DNA from: Halisarca cf. caerulea
Lineage: Eukaryota > Porifera > Demospongiae > Chondrillida > Halisarcidae
Assembly (NCBI GenBank): GCA_963170055.1
Contig: CAUJGJ010000083.1
Location: forward strand, 886,601-950,600
Direction of reading: 5' to 3'
Length of the DNA stretch: 64,000 nt
The notes under the pieces are model-generated. The model was not told the origin of the DNA, did not search any database, and worked only from the letters and a program-made list of their open reading frames with translations. The position numbers were made by a program, and so were the translations under genes. This document shows positions 1 through 17,889 of the stretch, in pieces; the first letter of the stretch is position 1; every line of letters begins with the position of its first letter.

Positions 1-173
1 AGTTATATACATATAGATGGTGCCTTAATTGAGACCCTTGTTACACCATCCTCTGCTTTGTGTAGGTATTATAGTAAACCATTTCTTCTTTCCTGGATTC
101 TACATATACGTACGTATGTAGTGTCTGTGTGTGTAGTATGTTTGTGTGCATTATGTTCCTGTACTTGTTGCAG

Positions 174-3100
174 AGGTCAAGTCCTGGGTTATCAGTCTCA
201 CGGATGCCATAAAGGCCTCTCTTTCCTCAGCCTCTTATGTCCCTAGTAGGGAGAGTACCATGAAGGAACCATCACTTGGGGCTGAAGGAGGACTCACAAC
301 CAACAAGGACAAAAAGTGCGTACGTATGTACGTATGTATGTACAGTCGAATCTCATTAGGACAAACTTTAGGGGACTCACAAAATTGGTTCACACAATGA
401 GGATTTCTTCTTATCAGGATATGATACTACCGTGCATATATGGTACCACAACAAACCAAACAGGGTGTGGAAACTGGTTTGTGTTAGGCAGAAATTTGTC
501 TTAAAACTGTTCTTAATGAGGTTCTACTAGTCTCACAGGGCTCCATTTGGGGAGGAGGGGTTTGGTCTGGCCCAACGAGACTAATGCTCTACTATAGATG
601 GTTTGTACTTGAGGACTGTGTACATGTAGTACAGTACTCTACATGATGTGTGTGCCTGTTTTGCTTTTCCTGGGTTTTTCCATGTACTGTTTGCTCTGAT
701 CCCAATCCTCAGACCAGCTTCCAAACCAACCTCGACAAGTATCATCAAGGAACTGTATGCCGTGCAGGGAAATGACTACTGCGTGGACTGTGGTGCCCCA
801 AAGCCAAAATGGGCAAGGTGTGCATCTCTATTGAGCAATCTGACTTGGTTTGTAATGCTATGAATGGTCCCCTGCCATAAATTGTCCCCTGTACCAGTTA
901 ACCAGTTAGGCTCCACTCGCTTTGCTCACTCCGCAAAAAATCTGTTTCTCAAACGCTCCTAAGTCATTGAGCTTCATGACCGACACTGTCATGGAGGTTA
1001 GCTTTATTGCTGCTCTGTCCAGTCCCAACGTTATAGAGTTTGTATTTGATAAGCACCCATGCCGGACAACTTGTAGGGTAGAGTTTGCATGTACGTATTT
1101 AATAAGCACCTAGACCGGACTACTTTTAGGGTAGACAAGATTTAGTATGACAGGTTCACTACCAAGTTTCCAATTTTGACCCGTATCTGTTGTATTTACT
1201 CCTGTCTTTGGTACTTTACAATCATGTGTGCGTGTGATCTGTATTGTCACCTGTACAGCATCAGCTTGGGAGTTCTGATATGCATTGAATGCTCAGGAGT
1301 ACACAGGAGTCTAGGAGTTGCTATTTCAAAGGTATGTACTTCACATACGCACACCTGGAAAGTGTATTTCAGTAGCTTCCTTACATCTGTGTATAGTGAT
1401 ATACTGTACGTACAGTACATAGATATCTGGCTGTAGTATACAGTCAAACTTGGTTACAAAGTCACTGTTTACAAAATCAACCTCTTTACAACAACACATA
1501 TGGCAGAAACGGATTCAATGGTCTCTGTACTAAATGTCCTGGCTACAACAACAACTTGGTTATAACAGCACATTTTAGTGGCACCAAGGGTGTCGTTGTA
1601 AGCAAGTTTGACTGTATACAGTACATACGTAGGTACCTACCAAACAACACGTAATACACATGTACATAGATACATACATGTAGTAAGATTCAACAGTCAT
1701 GACTGAAGTTAGTGATAAACATGCAAGGAAATGGAGTCAGGGTAGGTCCTGGCTGCACTTTTGCGGGTGTTACAGAGGGCAGCAGTGGCAGAGTGAATAA
1801 GAGAGAACCTGATTTGAACTCGAATAAAGTTGATGACTGCTGTAAGGTTCCCTCTTTCTCTCAGCTAGCAAGCTGGCCAATCTCTTATAGGCTATCTGGG
1901 CTGCCTTACCCATGTCTCTAGACAGTGAGAAAACAAGGAGAGAGAATGAAGAGGCCCCACTTCTCGAATTCTTTTGTCATATATCTTCTACGTTTCTCCT
2001 GTTCATGACGGTGGTACAGAGAATCCATAGGTTGACTGATGTAGCTTGGAGCATTGGGGTTGAAAATTCTCACATTGTCACTTGATGTCTGCGATGAGTT
2101 ACAAAGCTGTGAAGAGCAGTTGTCACATAATGTGCAAAAGGTCGTAATAACATCCATAAGTGTTAAAAGGAGATGAATTAGTTACCATATGGCTTCCTTA
2201 TATGCTTTTATTTTCACAGAGTGTATATTGTATATTTCACAGATTTATACTTTAGCGAATTTCGCATTTTTATATTTGCAGATGGCCATGCTTTTCCATT
2301 GCTTGAGAACTCAATCTAAATTTTGCAGGTATAAACTTTTGAGGATGGCTTCCAATCCGTGAATACCACAAATATAAACCGCGTGAAAATTAAATCATAT
2401 ACAGTATTATATACATAGTAAGGAAGCCATGTGGTAACTATTGTGGGACATGTCCATGATTATTCAGAGGTGTGAAAATTTCAGTCTTAATTTTTTACAG
2501 CTTCTGTTCTCAACTTGTAAACTCTTCAGAGCATCAAGTGAGGGCTTAACATGTAGGTAGACACGTAAACGTTTCAAGGGTTACCCTTTTGAAAGGCTTG
2601 CTTTAATCATGCAGAAGCTAGTGGCTTGTCCTAACCCCTACTAAAAGCCCTTTGGGTGCTACATGGTGGAATGCTTCCTTATCACATAAGTTGCTATAGC
2701 AAAACATTTACTAACTTTTCCATGTGGCAGTATTGACCATTCTTCTCCCTGGCTGAGATGTGCAAGATTGGCCCTCAAAAAAACAAAATTCAAGCTCCTG
2801 CAACTTGGGACAGGAGCAAAAGTCGTCTGGCTGCCACATAGAAAAGTTGTATTCTACAAATGGCTTGAAGTTAGCACCCAGAAACTGTCTCCAGCTTGTT
2901 CCCTCATGTAGCATCCAGCTGAAAACTAAAATTTTTTAAACATCCAGTTAGGTCACAAGACAGCATGTGACAGAGCAACCATGACAACAGAAATTGTGGA
3001 TTTGGGATTTGTATATATACACCTGAATATCAGCCTGAATTACGAGATAAATGCATGACTAATATCTTATAGGTGCCGAATAATAACATTTCATCGCTAT

Positions 3101-5159
3101 GCACACTGAGGAATGCTATCATAATAAACCTGGACATGTCCCACATGCGTAGGGAGTAGCGTGTTTACTGACCTCATCCTTTGGGTGCTACATGCCCTTG
3201 GTTCTTGGCCAGTAAGCATGTTACTCCCTAGGGAGCCATGTGGTAGCTAGTACATGTGTGACGCAGGATAGTGCATGGTCCTTATGATGTTGCTACCTCA
3301 CATCTCTGCCCCAGACCACTAGTTAGCCACTTTGATTTGGAGTCTATGACATCACTTGTTGCCGATTCCTGCGACTGGTGACATCATAGTCACCAAAATA
3401 AGGAGGTAAAATGGCAGTTTAGGTCACTCGTGACTAGCCTCATGTTCAGTACACAAAGCAATCTGGATATTGCACTACCTCCTTCCAGCTAACAACTTGC
3501 TATCTGCTTGCATACAGTGAAACCTCTCTAATCCAACCTATGTACGTATATGGGCTTAAAAATTATTGTCAGATTAAGAGGTTGTCAGATTACAGAGTTA
3601 CTCATGGCATACGTAAATACGAGGACAGTACCTCATAAGATGGTCGGATCGGAGAGAATGTCAGATTATGGAGGTTTCAGATTGAAGATGTTTCACTGTA
3701 CAGTATGTTCTTCTGTAGGCCAAAGTTTTTAAATGTAAGATATATGTAGTGTTCTATATGTGTAGATGTGGAAATCATGGCTGACCACTGCCCGTTTGTG
3801 AGTGAACCTTAAATCAATCCAATTTGTCGGGGGGGTGTACTTCAACCAACCAACTAACTTCTGTTCAGAAACTTGTGCAGACTTCTGAACCGTTCCAATT
3901 GATTAACTGCCAGAAGCACTGGGGGGTGGCCATACAAGGATTTGGACTGTCACGGATTGATATTTGGCACATACAAACCATATACCACCATGTGTCACCA
4001 CCTTGCTCACTTGATGTGTTTGTTCTAACACGAGGCTGCTATTCTCATTGATGTTTCGACACTGCATGGTAACTGATTGATTTAGTTGCAACTTACATCA
4101 CTTTTCCTAACTGTATATACGTACGTACATGGTTGATCACGAGGTATTTGTGATGTCATGTTATTGTTAACCATTCAGAAAGCCAGGAGGAGCAGTACTG
4201 GTGCCATGGGGCGGTAAAACTAGTGGTAGCACTAGTCATCTCTAGTACACATATAGTGATGTTAGTACTTTAGTTGCAACAATGAGAGGATCCTTTGGAC
4301 ACCGTAGGATGTTGATTTCAAGTTAGCTAAACCAACAAACCCTTGACTTCACCTTATAATAAAATCATAATAATATTGTTTTATTATTATAAGGTGAAGT
4401 CAAAACCTTAATGTAGCGTCAAGAAAATGACGCTGCCAAATGGTCGGAATTCGTGCCAACAACTTGACAGTTGGCTGTATGTGTGCAAATGTGCATTATA
4501 ATATGTTTCTTGCAATAACTGAATGCCTAGTCAGTTTATGAAATCAGTACAGTTTGGAGTTGCAGCATGTAATTGCCCCTGCATGACTCTTCCCTTTAGG
4601 GAATCCTCCCCTTGACCACTTGTCCCCCTCACCTCTCCCGTCAGCCACTCCCCATTCACCACTCATTCATTCCACCTCTCCACTCCTCCACCACCCCCCT
4701 CTCTCCACCCCATTCCAGATCCCTCCACCACCCCCACCATCACCCCATCACTGCCCTCACCACCACTCCTCCCACCATCACTCCTCTTTCCTCCACTCCT
4801 CTCACCACCACTCCTCCCCCTCACTTGTCACTAGGTTAGATCACTTACTCTTGATACACTAAATGCTGATGCTTTAACCAAGTTGAAAGAAATTGGGAAT
4901 GTGCGCTCAAATCAAATCTTTGAAGCCTGTCTTCCAGAAGACTTTGATAAAGGTTCGCTGCGCAGAGTGCATGCGCATTGCATACTACACATAGTATTAT
5001 GTTGCAGTATGTTGTGTTCTCTTGGTCTGTATTAGTGATTACTGCTGCCTGCCTTGTTGCAATGTTGATTGTACTGTTCGTTATGTCTCTGGTGATGCTT
5101 TCCACTGATTATTGACCTTTCCTTGTGTTCTATGCCTCAGTTTGTTGGCTATGAAGGAG

Positions 5160-5219
<60 letters not shown>

Positions 5220-5392
5220 TGTACATACTTGTCTCTGTTTACTTATACATGAATGTGTGCTTGTTTGCTAACAGAAACTGTCCGGGATCCTGGGACACGC
5301 CAGTGGTTTATCACAGAGAAGTATTTGACATTAAAGTATGCATCAGATGATGACAGAGCTAGAATCAAAGGAGAAAGTAAGCAAAGCATGTG

Positions 5393-5449
<57 letters not shown>

Positions 5450-5464
5450 TGTTTGTGTGAGTGT

Positions 5465-5541
<77 letters not shown>

Positions 5542-5578
5542 TGTGTGTGAGTGTGTGTGTGTGTGTGTGTGTGAGTGT

Positions 5579-5617
<39 letters not shown>

Positions 5618-5624
5618 TGTGTGT

Positions 5625-5689
<65 letters not shown>

Positions 5690-6153
5690 TGCGTACATAT
5701 GTGTTTGCATGCATATGTGTATGGATATGTATGTACATGTGTGCATGCGCAGACTTTGTCTGCTAAATCCTGTCCATAATCCTCTAATATAATATACTAA
5801 TACTAATAAATCTTCACCCTTAGTTGTGGTCTATCCGAATGAGACAATAGTCATACTACTATCCTGACTGTTTGTGACATGAAATTGAAACTTACCACTC
5901 AGTAGTGCTTATGCATACGTATTCATAGCTGTGTACTCCAATGTTGTGAATTTCAGTACTGTGTGTACCTTAACTAAATCATCTGTAGGAGATCGCAAGC
6001 TTATGGAGGTACTTGGGAGTGGAACTTCTTCTGTGCAGCGAACGCAGTCTGTTCCGTCCAATCCCACTAAAGGCTCATCGGACAGTGATGAAGAGGTTAT
6101 CATTGCCTCCACTGAGAACCCCAAGAAAACAGTTGGAAAGGCCAAAAGTCCAA
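174..6153 (+). CDS. ACAP-like Arf GTPase-activating protein, partial (5' end outside window)
   Basis: Predicted exons: 174-315, 713-817, 1259-1331, 4835-4952, 5275-5376, 5989-6153; splice phases join through all of them. Exon 174-315 reads as the last helix of a PH domain (EVKSWVISLTDAIKASL). The next exons give an Arf GAP zinc finger, CVDCGAPKPKWA then CIECSGVHRSLG, i.e. the CxxCx16CxxC pattern plus the catalytic arginine of IHRSLG type, followed by KVRSLTLD, which is typical of ACAPs. These proteins stimulate GTP hydrolysis on Arf6/Arf1 at endosomes and plasma membrane. After the domain comes an acidic/Ser-rich linker. The usual C-terminal ankyrin repeats were not found; an acceptor at 7977 would end the protein after a few basic residues (KKQPK, stop). 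AGAP-type Arf GAPs are the alternative family. The BAR domain and most of PH lie upstream of the window. Confidence 0.82.
341..530. mobile_element. MITE-like element, CAGT-type termini
   Basis: It begins cagtcgaatctcattaggac and ends with an inverted, imperfect counterpart (gttcttaatgaggttctac). It has no coding content and lies in an intron of the Arf GAP gene. Ends are approximate. Confidence 0.4.
1441..1614. mobile_element. MITE, Tc1/mariner-like (TA target site)
   Basis: 174 bp with terminal inverted repeats CAGTCAAACTTGGTTACAAA / CAGTCAAACTTGCTTACAAC, flanked by TA on both sides. No ORF. It sits in the Arf GAP intron. Confidence 0.7.
3515..3698. mobile_element. MITE, CAGTGAAACCTCT family
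   Basis: 184 bp, starts CAGTGAAACCTCTCTAATCC and ends in the inverted form (..tgtttcactg), flanked by TA. The interior has the gag/cag-att-a motifs shared with copies near 33160, 46245 and 58651, so this is one dispersed family. Confidence 0.65.
4342..4404. repeat. Perfect-stem hairpin
   Basis: Arms gacttcaccttataataaaa (about 4348-4367) and its reverse complement (about 4382-4402) around an AT-rich loop. Probably the remnant of a palindromic MITE; in an intron. Confidence 0.6.
4600..4834 (+). repeat. C-rich pyrimidine tract before an exon
   Basis: About 230 bp of cctcacc/ctcctccac simple sequence directly upstream of the acceptor at 4834. ORFs through it are compositional artefacts. Confidence 0.6.
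5162..5222 (+). repeat. (TG)n microsatellite
   Basis: About 28 TG units in the intron just before the exon at 5275. Confidence 0.9.
5394..5690 (+). repeat. Long interrupted (TG)n array
   Basis: About 300 bp of TG with scattered TTTG and TGAG interruptions, starting about 18 bp after the donor at 5377. Confidence 0.92.
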
Positions 6154-6442
6154 GTACGTTGACCCAGTGATGTAGCATTGGCATTAGCTGGACCATATGC
6201 ACACCTCACAACAAACCTGATCTGATATTCTCCTTTTAAATACATACATATATATGTATGTATATATTTCTAAACTGATGCACTGTAACATCAAAGGATC
6301 TGGTGTGTTTGTGTCCTGCGAACAGTAGCAGTGTGATCTGTATTGCTCTGTGCTATGGCAGTGCTGGGAAAAATTAATGCAGATTTTTGTGGTGAATGGT
6401 AAGGGAGGTGCTAAACTCTCTTTTGCATCAGTTTGGAAGCCA

Positions 6443-6538
6443 GTTATAACCCGCCTCCTCGTTGTATGGCATTAACAATCACTCCCCCTAGGAGGGCGGA
6501 GTGATTGTTAATCCCATACAACTTGGAGGTGGGTTATA
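6443..6538. repeat. Long palindrome with about 43-bp arms
   Basis: The left arm ttataacccgcctcctcg... is matched by ...ggaggtgggttataa on the right, around a short loop at about 6485-6493. Foldback element or palindromic MITE. Confidence 0.75.
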
Positions 6539-6597
6539 ACCTGTGCATATATAATAATTATGTTATAATTATTATATACGTATATTACATATATAAT

Positions 6598-6630
<33 letters not shown>

Positions 6631-6691
6631 GGGCTGCCACAGGCAGCCCCTATATTGTTTTCATTTGGACTTCCGGTGTGTAAGGCTCGTC

Positions 6692-6735
<44 letters not shown>

Positions 6736-6817
6736 TTTGAAGAAAAGTCTTATAATAGAGAATTTATATAATAGTAATAGAGAAGTATGAATTTATACAG
6801 GAATGAGTTATAAGAAT

Positions 6818-6864
6818 TGTTTTGAAAACAATTGCCAAATATGGCAATTGTTTTCAAAACAATC
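6818..6864. repeat. Near-perfect palindrome (about 23-bp arms)
   Basis: attgttttgaaaacaattgcc is followed by its reverse complement with a few bases between. Could fold or extrude as a hairpin. Confidence 0.7.
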
Positions 6865-6937
6865 GTCCAGTTACAATAAACAGTATGTTCAATGAATGTT
6901 CAGCTGTGCACTTGCACTCCAATGCTTTGCAAGTAAT

Positions 6938-6991
6938 TCGAGCGTGTGGGGCGGCAGCCCCCACGAGTTTTTAACTCGAATTACTTGTTTA
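6938..6991. repeat. Palindrome with GC-rich core
   Basis: aagtaattcgag...gtgggg is mirrored by ccccac...ctcgaattactt. Third foldback structure within 550 bp. Confidence 0.65.
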
Positions 6992-7668
6992 TAAAGTATA
7001 TTAATCAAATACACAGACAAGACACACAATACAACAACCTAAAATACACAGCCAAATAAGAATAAGAATAAGAATTATTATATATATATATTCATATATA
7101 TTATAATAATTATATATACTGTGCGTATTTCTTTGAATAGAAGCCCCGGCCTCTATCTCCTTCCAGAAGGTTTTGACTCGGCCTCTATTCAAGGCCTGAC
7201 CTTTATTTGAGCCCGGCTTCTGGGAGCTACATTATCCACAAGATTTCATGTAGGGGCTAGACATCCAGGTCACCATGACCCTCGCCAGGGGCATAGCCAG
7301 GATTTTAGAAAAGGGGGGGGGGGGCAAAGAAATGAGCAAATTTGTGGTCACACTGTAAGTAGCAGGCTTCTACTCCGTGAAACGGCTGCCACACGCACTA
7401 ATTGTACAGAGCGATAAAGCGACTCAAAAGGGTAGTTTAGAATCTTTCAAAGCTCTCTTTGAGGAGGAAAGTCGATTCTTTTCAAGTTTCCTGGAAACTT
7501 TTCTGAATTTGGGAGTAAAGTAAGGAGCTACATGTCTGATTAAGCTAGGCAAAATTGATTCCCAGTTTATTGTCAAGCCTTTTGAATTATAACATGAGGT
7601 AGGGTGGTCATTATTCATTTGTATTTAAATGCACTTATTATGTATAAGTATGTATTTGTACACTTTGA

Positions 7669-7669
<1 letters not shown>

Positions 7670-7752
<83 letters not shown>

Positions 7753-7754
7753 CC

Positions 7755-7808
<54 letters not shown>

Positions 7809-7905
7809 CACACACACAAACCTACAGCACACACACACATGTACATACACACACACAGGCATACACACATACACGCCCACAACCAACCACCCACCCACAC
7901 ACACA
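7670..7905 (+). repeat. (CA)n microsatellite, compound
   Basis: Pure CA from about 7671 to 7750, then CA with acccacag-type interruptions and cccac units. Confidence 0.92.
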
Positions 7906-7977
7906 CACAAGCACATACTTGCACACACTCTGCATGCCAAATGCTATTAATTCTTGTGTTGCATGTTCTTTTCTCAG

Positions 7978-7994
7978 AAAAACAACCAAAATGA
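7978..7994 (+). CDS. Possible terminal exon of the Arf GAP gene
   Basis: A good polypyrimidine acceptor (gttcttttctcag) ends at 7977. Joined in phase with the exon ending at 6153, it would add only K-K-Q-P-K and a stop, giving an Arf GAP without ankyrin repeats. A second frame from the same acceptor stays open for about 40 codons but does not match the phase. Weak: the call rests on one splice signal and phase only. Confidence 0.25.
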
Positions 7995-8471
7995 TGATCA
8001 GTATCAGCTAGGTATTTTCAAGTGCAACTCAGTGGCAAGTATATTGAATCCAGCACAGCACTGTATGCAATTCATCTTTAGCACTTGATCCTGCGCATGT
8101 GTAGGTTTGTAATTATTATCGTTGAGTATATTATAATTATAATTGTTTCTTCAATGACATGTGTCCGTCCCATTGTCGAACTAGTTGTGTGTATTCATGG
8201 TGACAGTGTATTCACTAAATTACATAATTCACAAAAACAAAATTAACTTATAATTTATAATTGCAAAATATTATTAATTGTCTGTACTAATATAATTGTA
8301 TAAATTTAAGCTGAACATCAGCTAGTTTATTCTGTGTATAATATTATAATAATATTGTGTGCTAGTGTGTGCAGACATGCATGGGTATTATGTCATGCAG
8401 TGCATATTATTTGTACTAGCTATTATATGGAATGCAATGCAATAATAATAATACGCGTTGTTGGCCAAAGA

Positions 8472-8896
8472 TGGCGGCCAACACGCGGGTGATCATCGCT
8501 GAAGATAAGCTTGAAGTGACGTCTCAGTCAAAGAATCGGTCAATGGATAAGGCAGGGAACCGGTCGAAACATCAAGTTCCCAATGACTACCATCGCCATC
8601 GCTTGCTGCTTTCCACGGGATGGGGAGCGTCCTTCTTTGCACCTTCCGCCTTTTCGGCTTTTGCTGTTGGCGCTCCTCACCCATGGGTAGTCTGTCAGGC
8701 TGAGATAGAGCAGGAAGAACAGTCGCCGGACGTATCAGGCTTCCTTCTTCTACGTTGGCAGTTGCCCAAGGGCATTAAGGAGTGCGTTCTTCTTTGCACC
8801 TCCCGCCATTTTGGCATTGCTGTTGGCGCCTCCTTACATTTGCTTATGGGCAGCTACGACGGGAAGAGAGCTAAGCCTTACTTGCCTTGTCATTGA
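8472..8896 (+). CDS. Unrecognised ORF after a YY1-like ATG context
   Basis: Single open frame of about 140 codons beginning at aagatggcggcc, the AAGATGGCGGC motif common at animal promoters and start codons. The protein has no family I recognise. Two segments of the DNA (about 8622-8697 and 8783-8856) are diverged copies of each other (cttctttgcacct..cgcc.tttt.ggc.tt.gctgttggcgc), so it contains an internal duplication. Just upstream, cgcgttgttggcc and ggccaacacgcg form an inverted repeat across the ATG. It may be a transposon fragment rather than a gene. Confidence 0.25.
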
Positions 8897-8951
8897 CAGT
8901 AATTATAGGTCTAGAGTAATTAATGACTTGTTGTAAATTGTTCTAATTTAC

Positions 8952-8952
8952 T

Positions 8953-8985
<33 letters not shown>
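8952..8985. repeat. (AAT)n microsatellite
   Basis: About 11 ATA/ATT units. Confidence 0.85.
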
Positions 8986-8986
<1 letters not shown>

Positions 8987-9205
8987 CAATTCTTCGATCC
9001 GTCTGAGTCAAACATGTATTTGGCATGCAAGTAGCAAGGTATAGCACTGCCACATGAGGGGTCCTTGTAGAACATTACGTATATACATGCACTTATAATA
9101 CAAAATGGGAAACATAACTTGCATGTATGTACAGGAAGCAATTATGACAGATTAGTCCCACATGCGGTTGCAGAATTTCAACATGTTTCTGATGAGCACA
9201 TTCTA

Positions 9206-10117
9206 TCATTTCAGGCATACAAAGAATTGGAATTCTTTGATATCAGACGATCTTGATGAGGTCGGATGGACAGAGAACTCTTTCAGCTCTAAACACGCTT
9301 CTCTCAAAGCACCTCGAATATCATCCTCTGTCACATACAGTATGGGATATGTGACAGGGTCTGGGGAGTCTGGGTGGAGGCTGTACCAAGTGGCCCGGCC
9401 AGTAATACAACAGATAAAGAGACTACCTTGGCTCATGATTGAGAAGATGTTTCTAAACATGGAGTAGAACTCTTCCATTGTCGAAGCAGCTACACTCAAG
9501 ACCTGGTTGGACGTTATCACGTCAAATCCTTCCGCTGGAACATAATTGGGGTGGATAATTTTGTCAGCTTTCAGGTCACAACTCACAATTTGTGATATCT
9601 TTCTTTTCATTTCCTTGGCACGAAGTAACACCTGTCTCTTATCCTCAGTCGGGACGCCCTCATTTTCTGCTAATATGGCCGAGAAGAATGGATCCCAGTC
9701 GAAGGCGTTGGGAGAGCTAGTTCTCCACAGTTCTACTTCCTTGCGATTTGTCTCTTCAAAGTCAGACAAAACAATACTTGAAACGTGGGGAGCCAAGCAG
9801 AAAGTTAAATTAAGAGAAGGCCCACTTCCTAGTTCAAGGGCTTTGACTGAAGCACTGCCTGGTGTACCGCCACAGTATTTCTTGTAATATTCGACAAACT
9901 GCCTCGTTCTAGCCACGTAGGATGGAAAACTAGGACTTCTTTCGTGATAACGGGCATAAAGGTATGCCTTGGAATCAAAGGTTTTGCCTCCTGAAATTCT
10001 GCAAATGCAATAATTAGAGGGTGCACGAGAGACACGGCATTGCGCATGCGCATTCCTGCTAACCAGGAGCGCCATTTTTTCTAGGGGAAGTCCCACTTCT
10101 ATTTTGTTAATATCCAC
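9206..10117 (-). CDS. NNMT/PNMT/TEMT-family SAM-dependent N-methyltransferase
   Basis: Single open frame of 303 codons. Residues about 45-300 resemble nicotinamide / phenylethanolamine N-methyltransferases: an N-terminal YLYARYHE..P.F region, motif I ALELGSGPSLNLTF for S-adenosylmethionine, SDFEETNRKEVELW after it, FDWDPFF, then VSCDLKA, FDVITSNQVLSVAA and a final LKEFSVHPTSS. The family transfers methyl from SAM to small amines or pyridines in the cytosol; the substrate cannot be told. The start is uncertain. The first about 44 codons have no family match and include an NRF1-like gcgcatgcgc at about 10042-10051 and an ATG at 10075 in aaaaaatggcg, so this stretch may be promoter or 5' UTR. 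A tttgcag acceptor near 10006 allows a spliced first exon instead. Confidence 0.8.
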   Translation of the reverse strand: MDINKIEVGLPLEKMALLVSRNAHAQCRVSRAPSNYCICRISGGKTFDSKAYLYARYHERSPSFPSYVARTRQFVEYYKKYCGGTPGSASVKALELGSGPSLNLTFCLAPHVSSIVLSDFEETNRKEVELWRTSSPNAFDWDPFFSAILAENEGVPTEDKRQVLLRAKEMKRKISQIVSCDLKADKIIHPNYVPAEGFDVITSNQVLSVAASTMEEFYSMFRNIFSIMSQGSLFICCITGRATWYSLHPDSPDPVTYPILYVTEDDIRGALREACLELKEFSVHPTSSRSSDIKEFQFFVCLK

Positions 10118-11229
10118 TATTATAACAGAGGTGGGTTGGTTGGACTGGGTACATTGTATAAATTCCTACATCCTGCGTAAATACTAGAGCTGCAGGACTT
10201 AGGAATATGTACGCTGTACACAGCACAACCCAGCTCTGTCTAGCTCTAAGCCCGTCTAGCCCCATGTATAGGCCTATGTAGCCCATGCCTATATATGCAT
10301 CTATAGTAACCCTATGCAACAAACAACCCTATACTTTGTTCCAATGGTTTTGATAATTGTAATTGACAAATTTTATCTGCGCATGCACCAACTGATATTT
10401 TATATGTAGCTCATGCATGCATGCATGCATTCACACAATGCTTATACATGCAGGCACAAAAGATCATAGCACTGGAGTGTGCATGTGCATGTGTGTGTAC
10501 ATGCATACATGCATAACATGCATGCTATATGTACTGCAACTCCACCTTGCATGCATGCAGCTGTATCAATCCTTACACATTACATGCAGTACACATTCAA
10601 CATGTACTGCATGCACATTGTGCACTTTGGCTATAGGCATGCAGGCAACTGCAAGCCTTTGAAATAGTGCATGATTATATGCTCACGTACTTGCCAACTG
10701 TGCACTGTATGCATGCAACCATGCCGAGTGATCTCGTGTATGTTATGTTATGTTGGAATAGTGGGAACGATTGCATACATCTATCTCTATAATATTATAA
10801 AAGGTATTACATGGATTCTCCAGCCATTGTACATCTTATGATATGTCCTGCAGCACTAAAATGAAGATACACTCATTATCAAGAGTACATATGTATATCT
10901 GATATACAGTACAGTGAATTTGTATGCATATAGTGAACAAGTTCATGCATGCATGTGACTTAGTGAATGTTCTACATGAAAGTGTAACTGGTTATAGTGA
11001 ATTTCTGATATAATGAAGAATTTTTAACAATCTCCTGGGATTCGTTATAATGAGTTTCCACTGTTGATTTGTAACAATACATACTGATTACAGCACTTTA
11101 TCTCAAAATAATACAGCATTAACACCATGGGTACTAGCCCTGGCTTATATGAGATACAAAACTATTAAACCTAGCAGAAAGAAACTGCTATTGTCCTGTC
11201 TCGTGAGGTGAAAATAACAGCTTCATTCG
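10118..11229. other. Intergenic, no gene recognised
   Basis: Contains an interspersed repeat (10133-10290, also at 13855-13990 inverted and 14325-14470), a tgcatgcatgca-rich stretch (10405-10720) and a cagtg..cactg TIR-like segment near 10912-11065. Confidence 0.5.
10133..10290. repeat. Interspersed repeat, copy A
   Basis: ggttggactgggta..aaattcctacatcctgc followed by tctagctctaagcccgtctag. It is related in sequence to 14325-14470 and, inverted, to 13855-13990. Confidence 0.55.
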
Positions 11230-16829
<5,600 letters not shown>

Positions 16830-17853
16830 TTTAGCGCTCATGTGATAGCTATCACGTGATGTCGTCATGATCAGCTCTGCATGTAACACAACAAATTGTA
16901 ACCATGAAGGCCCGGGTGGAAAGCTAATTTAGTAAAGCTACAATCCTTGTCAGACTTCTATTCCACCAGTCTAGGATTAAGGTACAAGACGCAGAGAATA
17001 CGAAAATTGATTAAAAGTTCGTAATAAAGTATACCATTAATTTCGACTGTCTAATAGTTGCATGATCATCAATATCTATCTATAGGCTTTTTGCAATATT
17101 ACAATGACAAGCAGTTCATACATGAGTTCAAACCCTCGGAGACTACTGAACATGTGTGGTTACATGTACAAGATCTGTATAATATACATTTACTGCACAT
17201 AATCATGCATGTGACAGTACTAAAGGCATGGCAAACATACATGCAGTGTGTAGCTGACATAGCACACATGTACAGCTGACATAGCACACACATGTACAGC
17301 TGCACATGCAAGACTACAATGTTTCGAATACATTGTGCATGCATGCATGCAGGTGCAGATCTAGACATGCATGCAGAGCTATATGCATACATTAAATTAA
17401 ATAATTACTCATACAAATGTCCTAATTAATGCACACATTATCTATATCTTGAAAACTTGCATGATTTGCTTGCACGGGCAGATCAAATATACAGTATGTG
17501 GAAAGCATGAAAATCGGACACAAATGTTAAATTATAAAATAATACTGCATATATAAACGCTGGTGGTTTAGCGCAGGTGCATATAGATGTGGCAGTAAGG
17601 AAATAGCTACAGGCACTTAACAAAGAGCACCCGGCCGCTTAATAGCCACATGTTAGCCATGCCATTCCCCCATACATACCTCAATACCAACAGCCAGGTA
17701 GGCGCTTAACAAGAAGTGGGCGCCTAACATCCAACAGTGCTTAATAACCAGTGTTTACAGTATGTAAGTCTAGTAATAGTACTCTAACCACATGTATGCA
17801 CTTTGACTATGTACAAGGGCAAGAGGGCACTATAATTCTGCAGGCAATAGTTC

Positions 17854-17889
<36 letters not shown>

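Larger units (their letters stand above)
6154..7669. other. No gene recognised; hairpin- and repeat-rich stretch
   Basis: Holds three long palindromes (6443-6538, 6818-6864, 6938-6991), a T27 tract near 6600, a short hairpin of two 9-bp arms around 6640, a (TA)n run at 6695-6729 and AT-rich sequence. No exon was supported. Confidence 0.6.
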
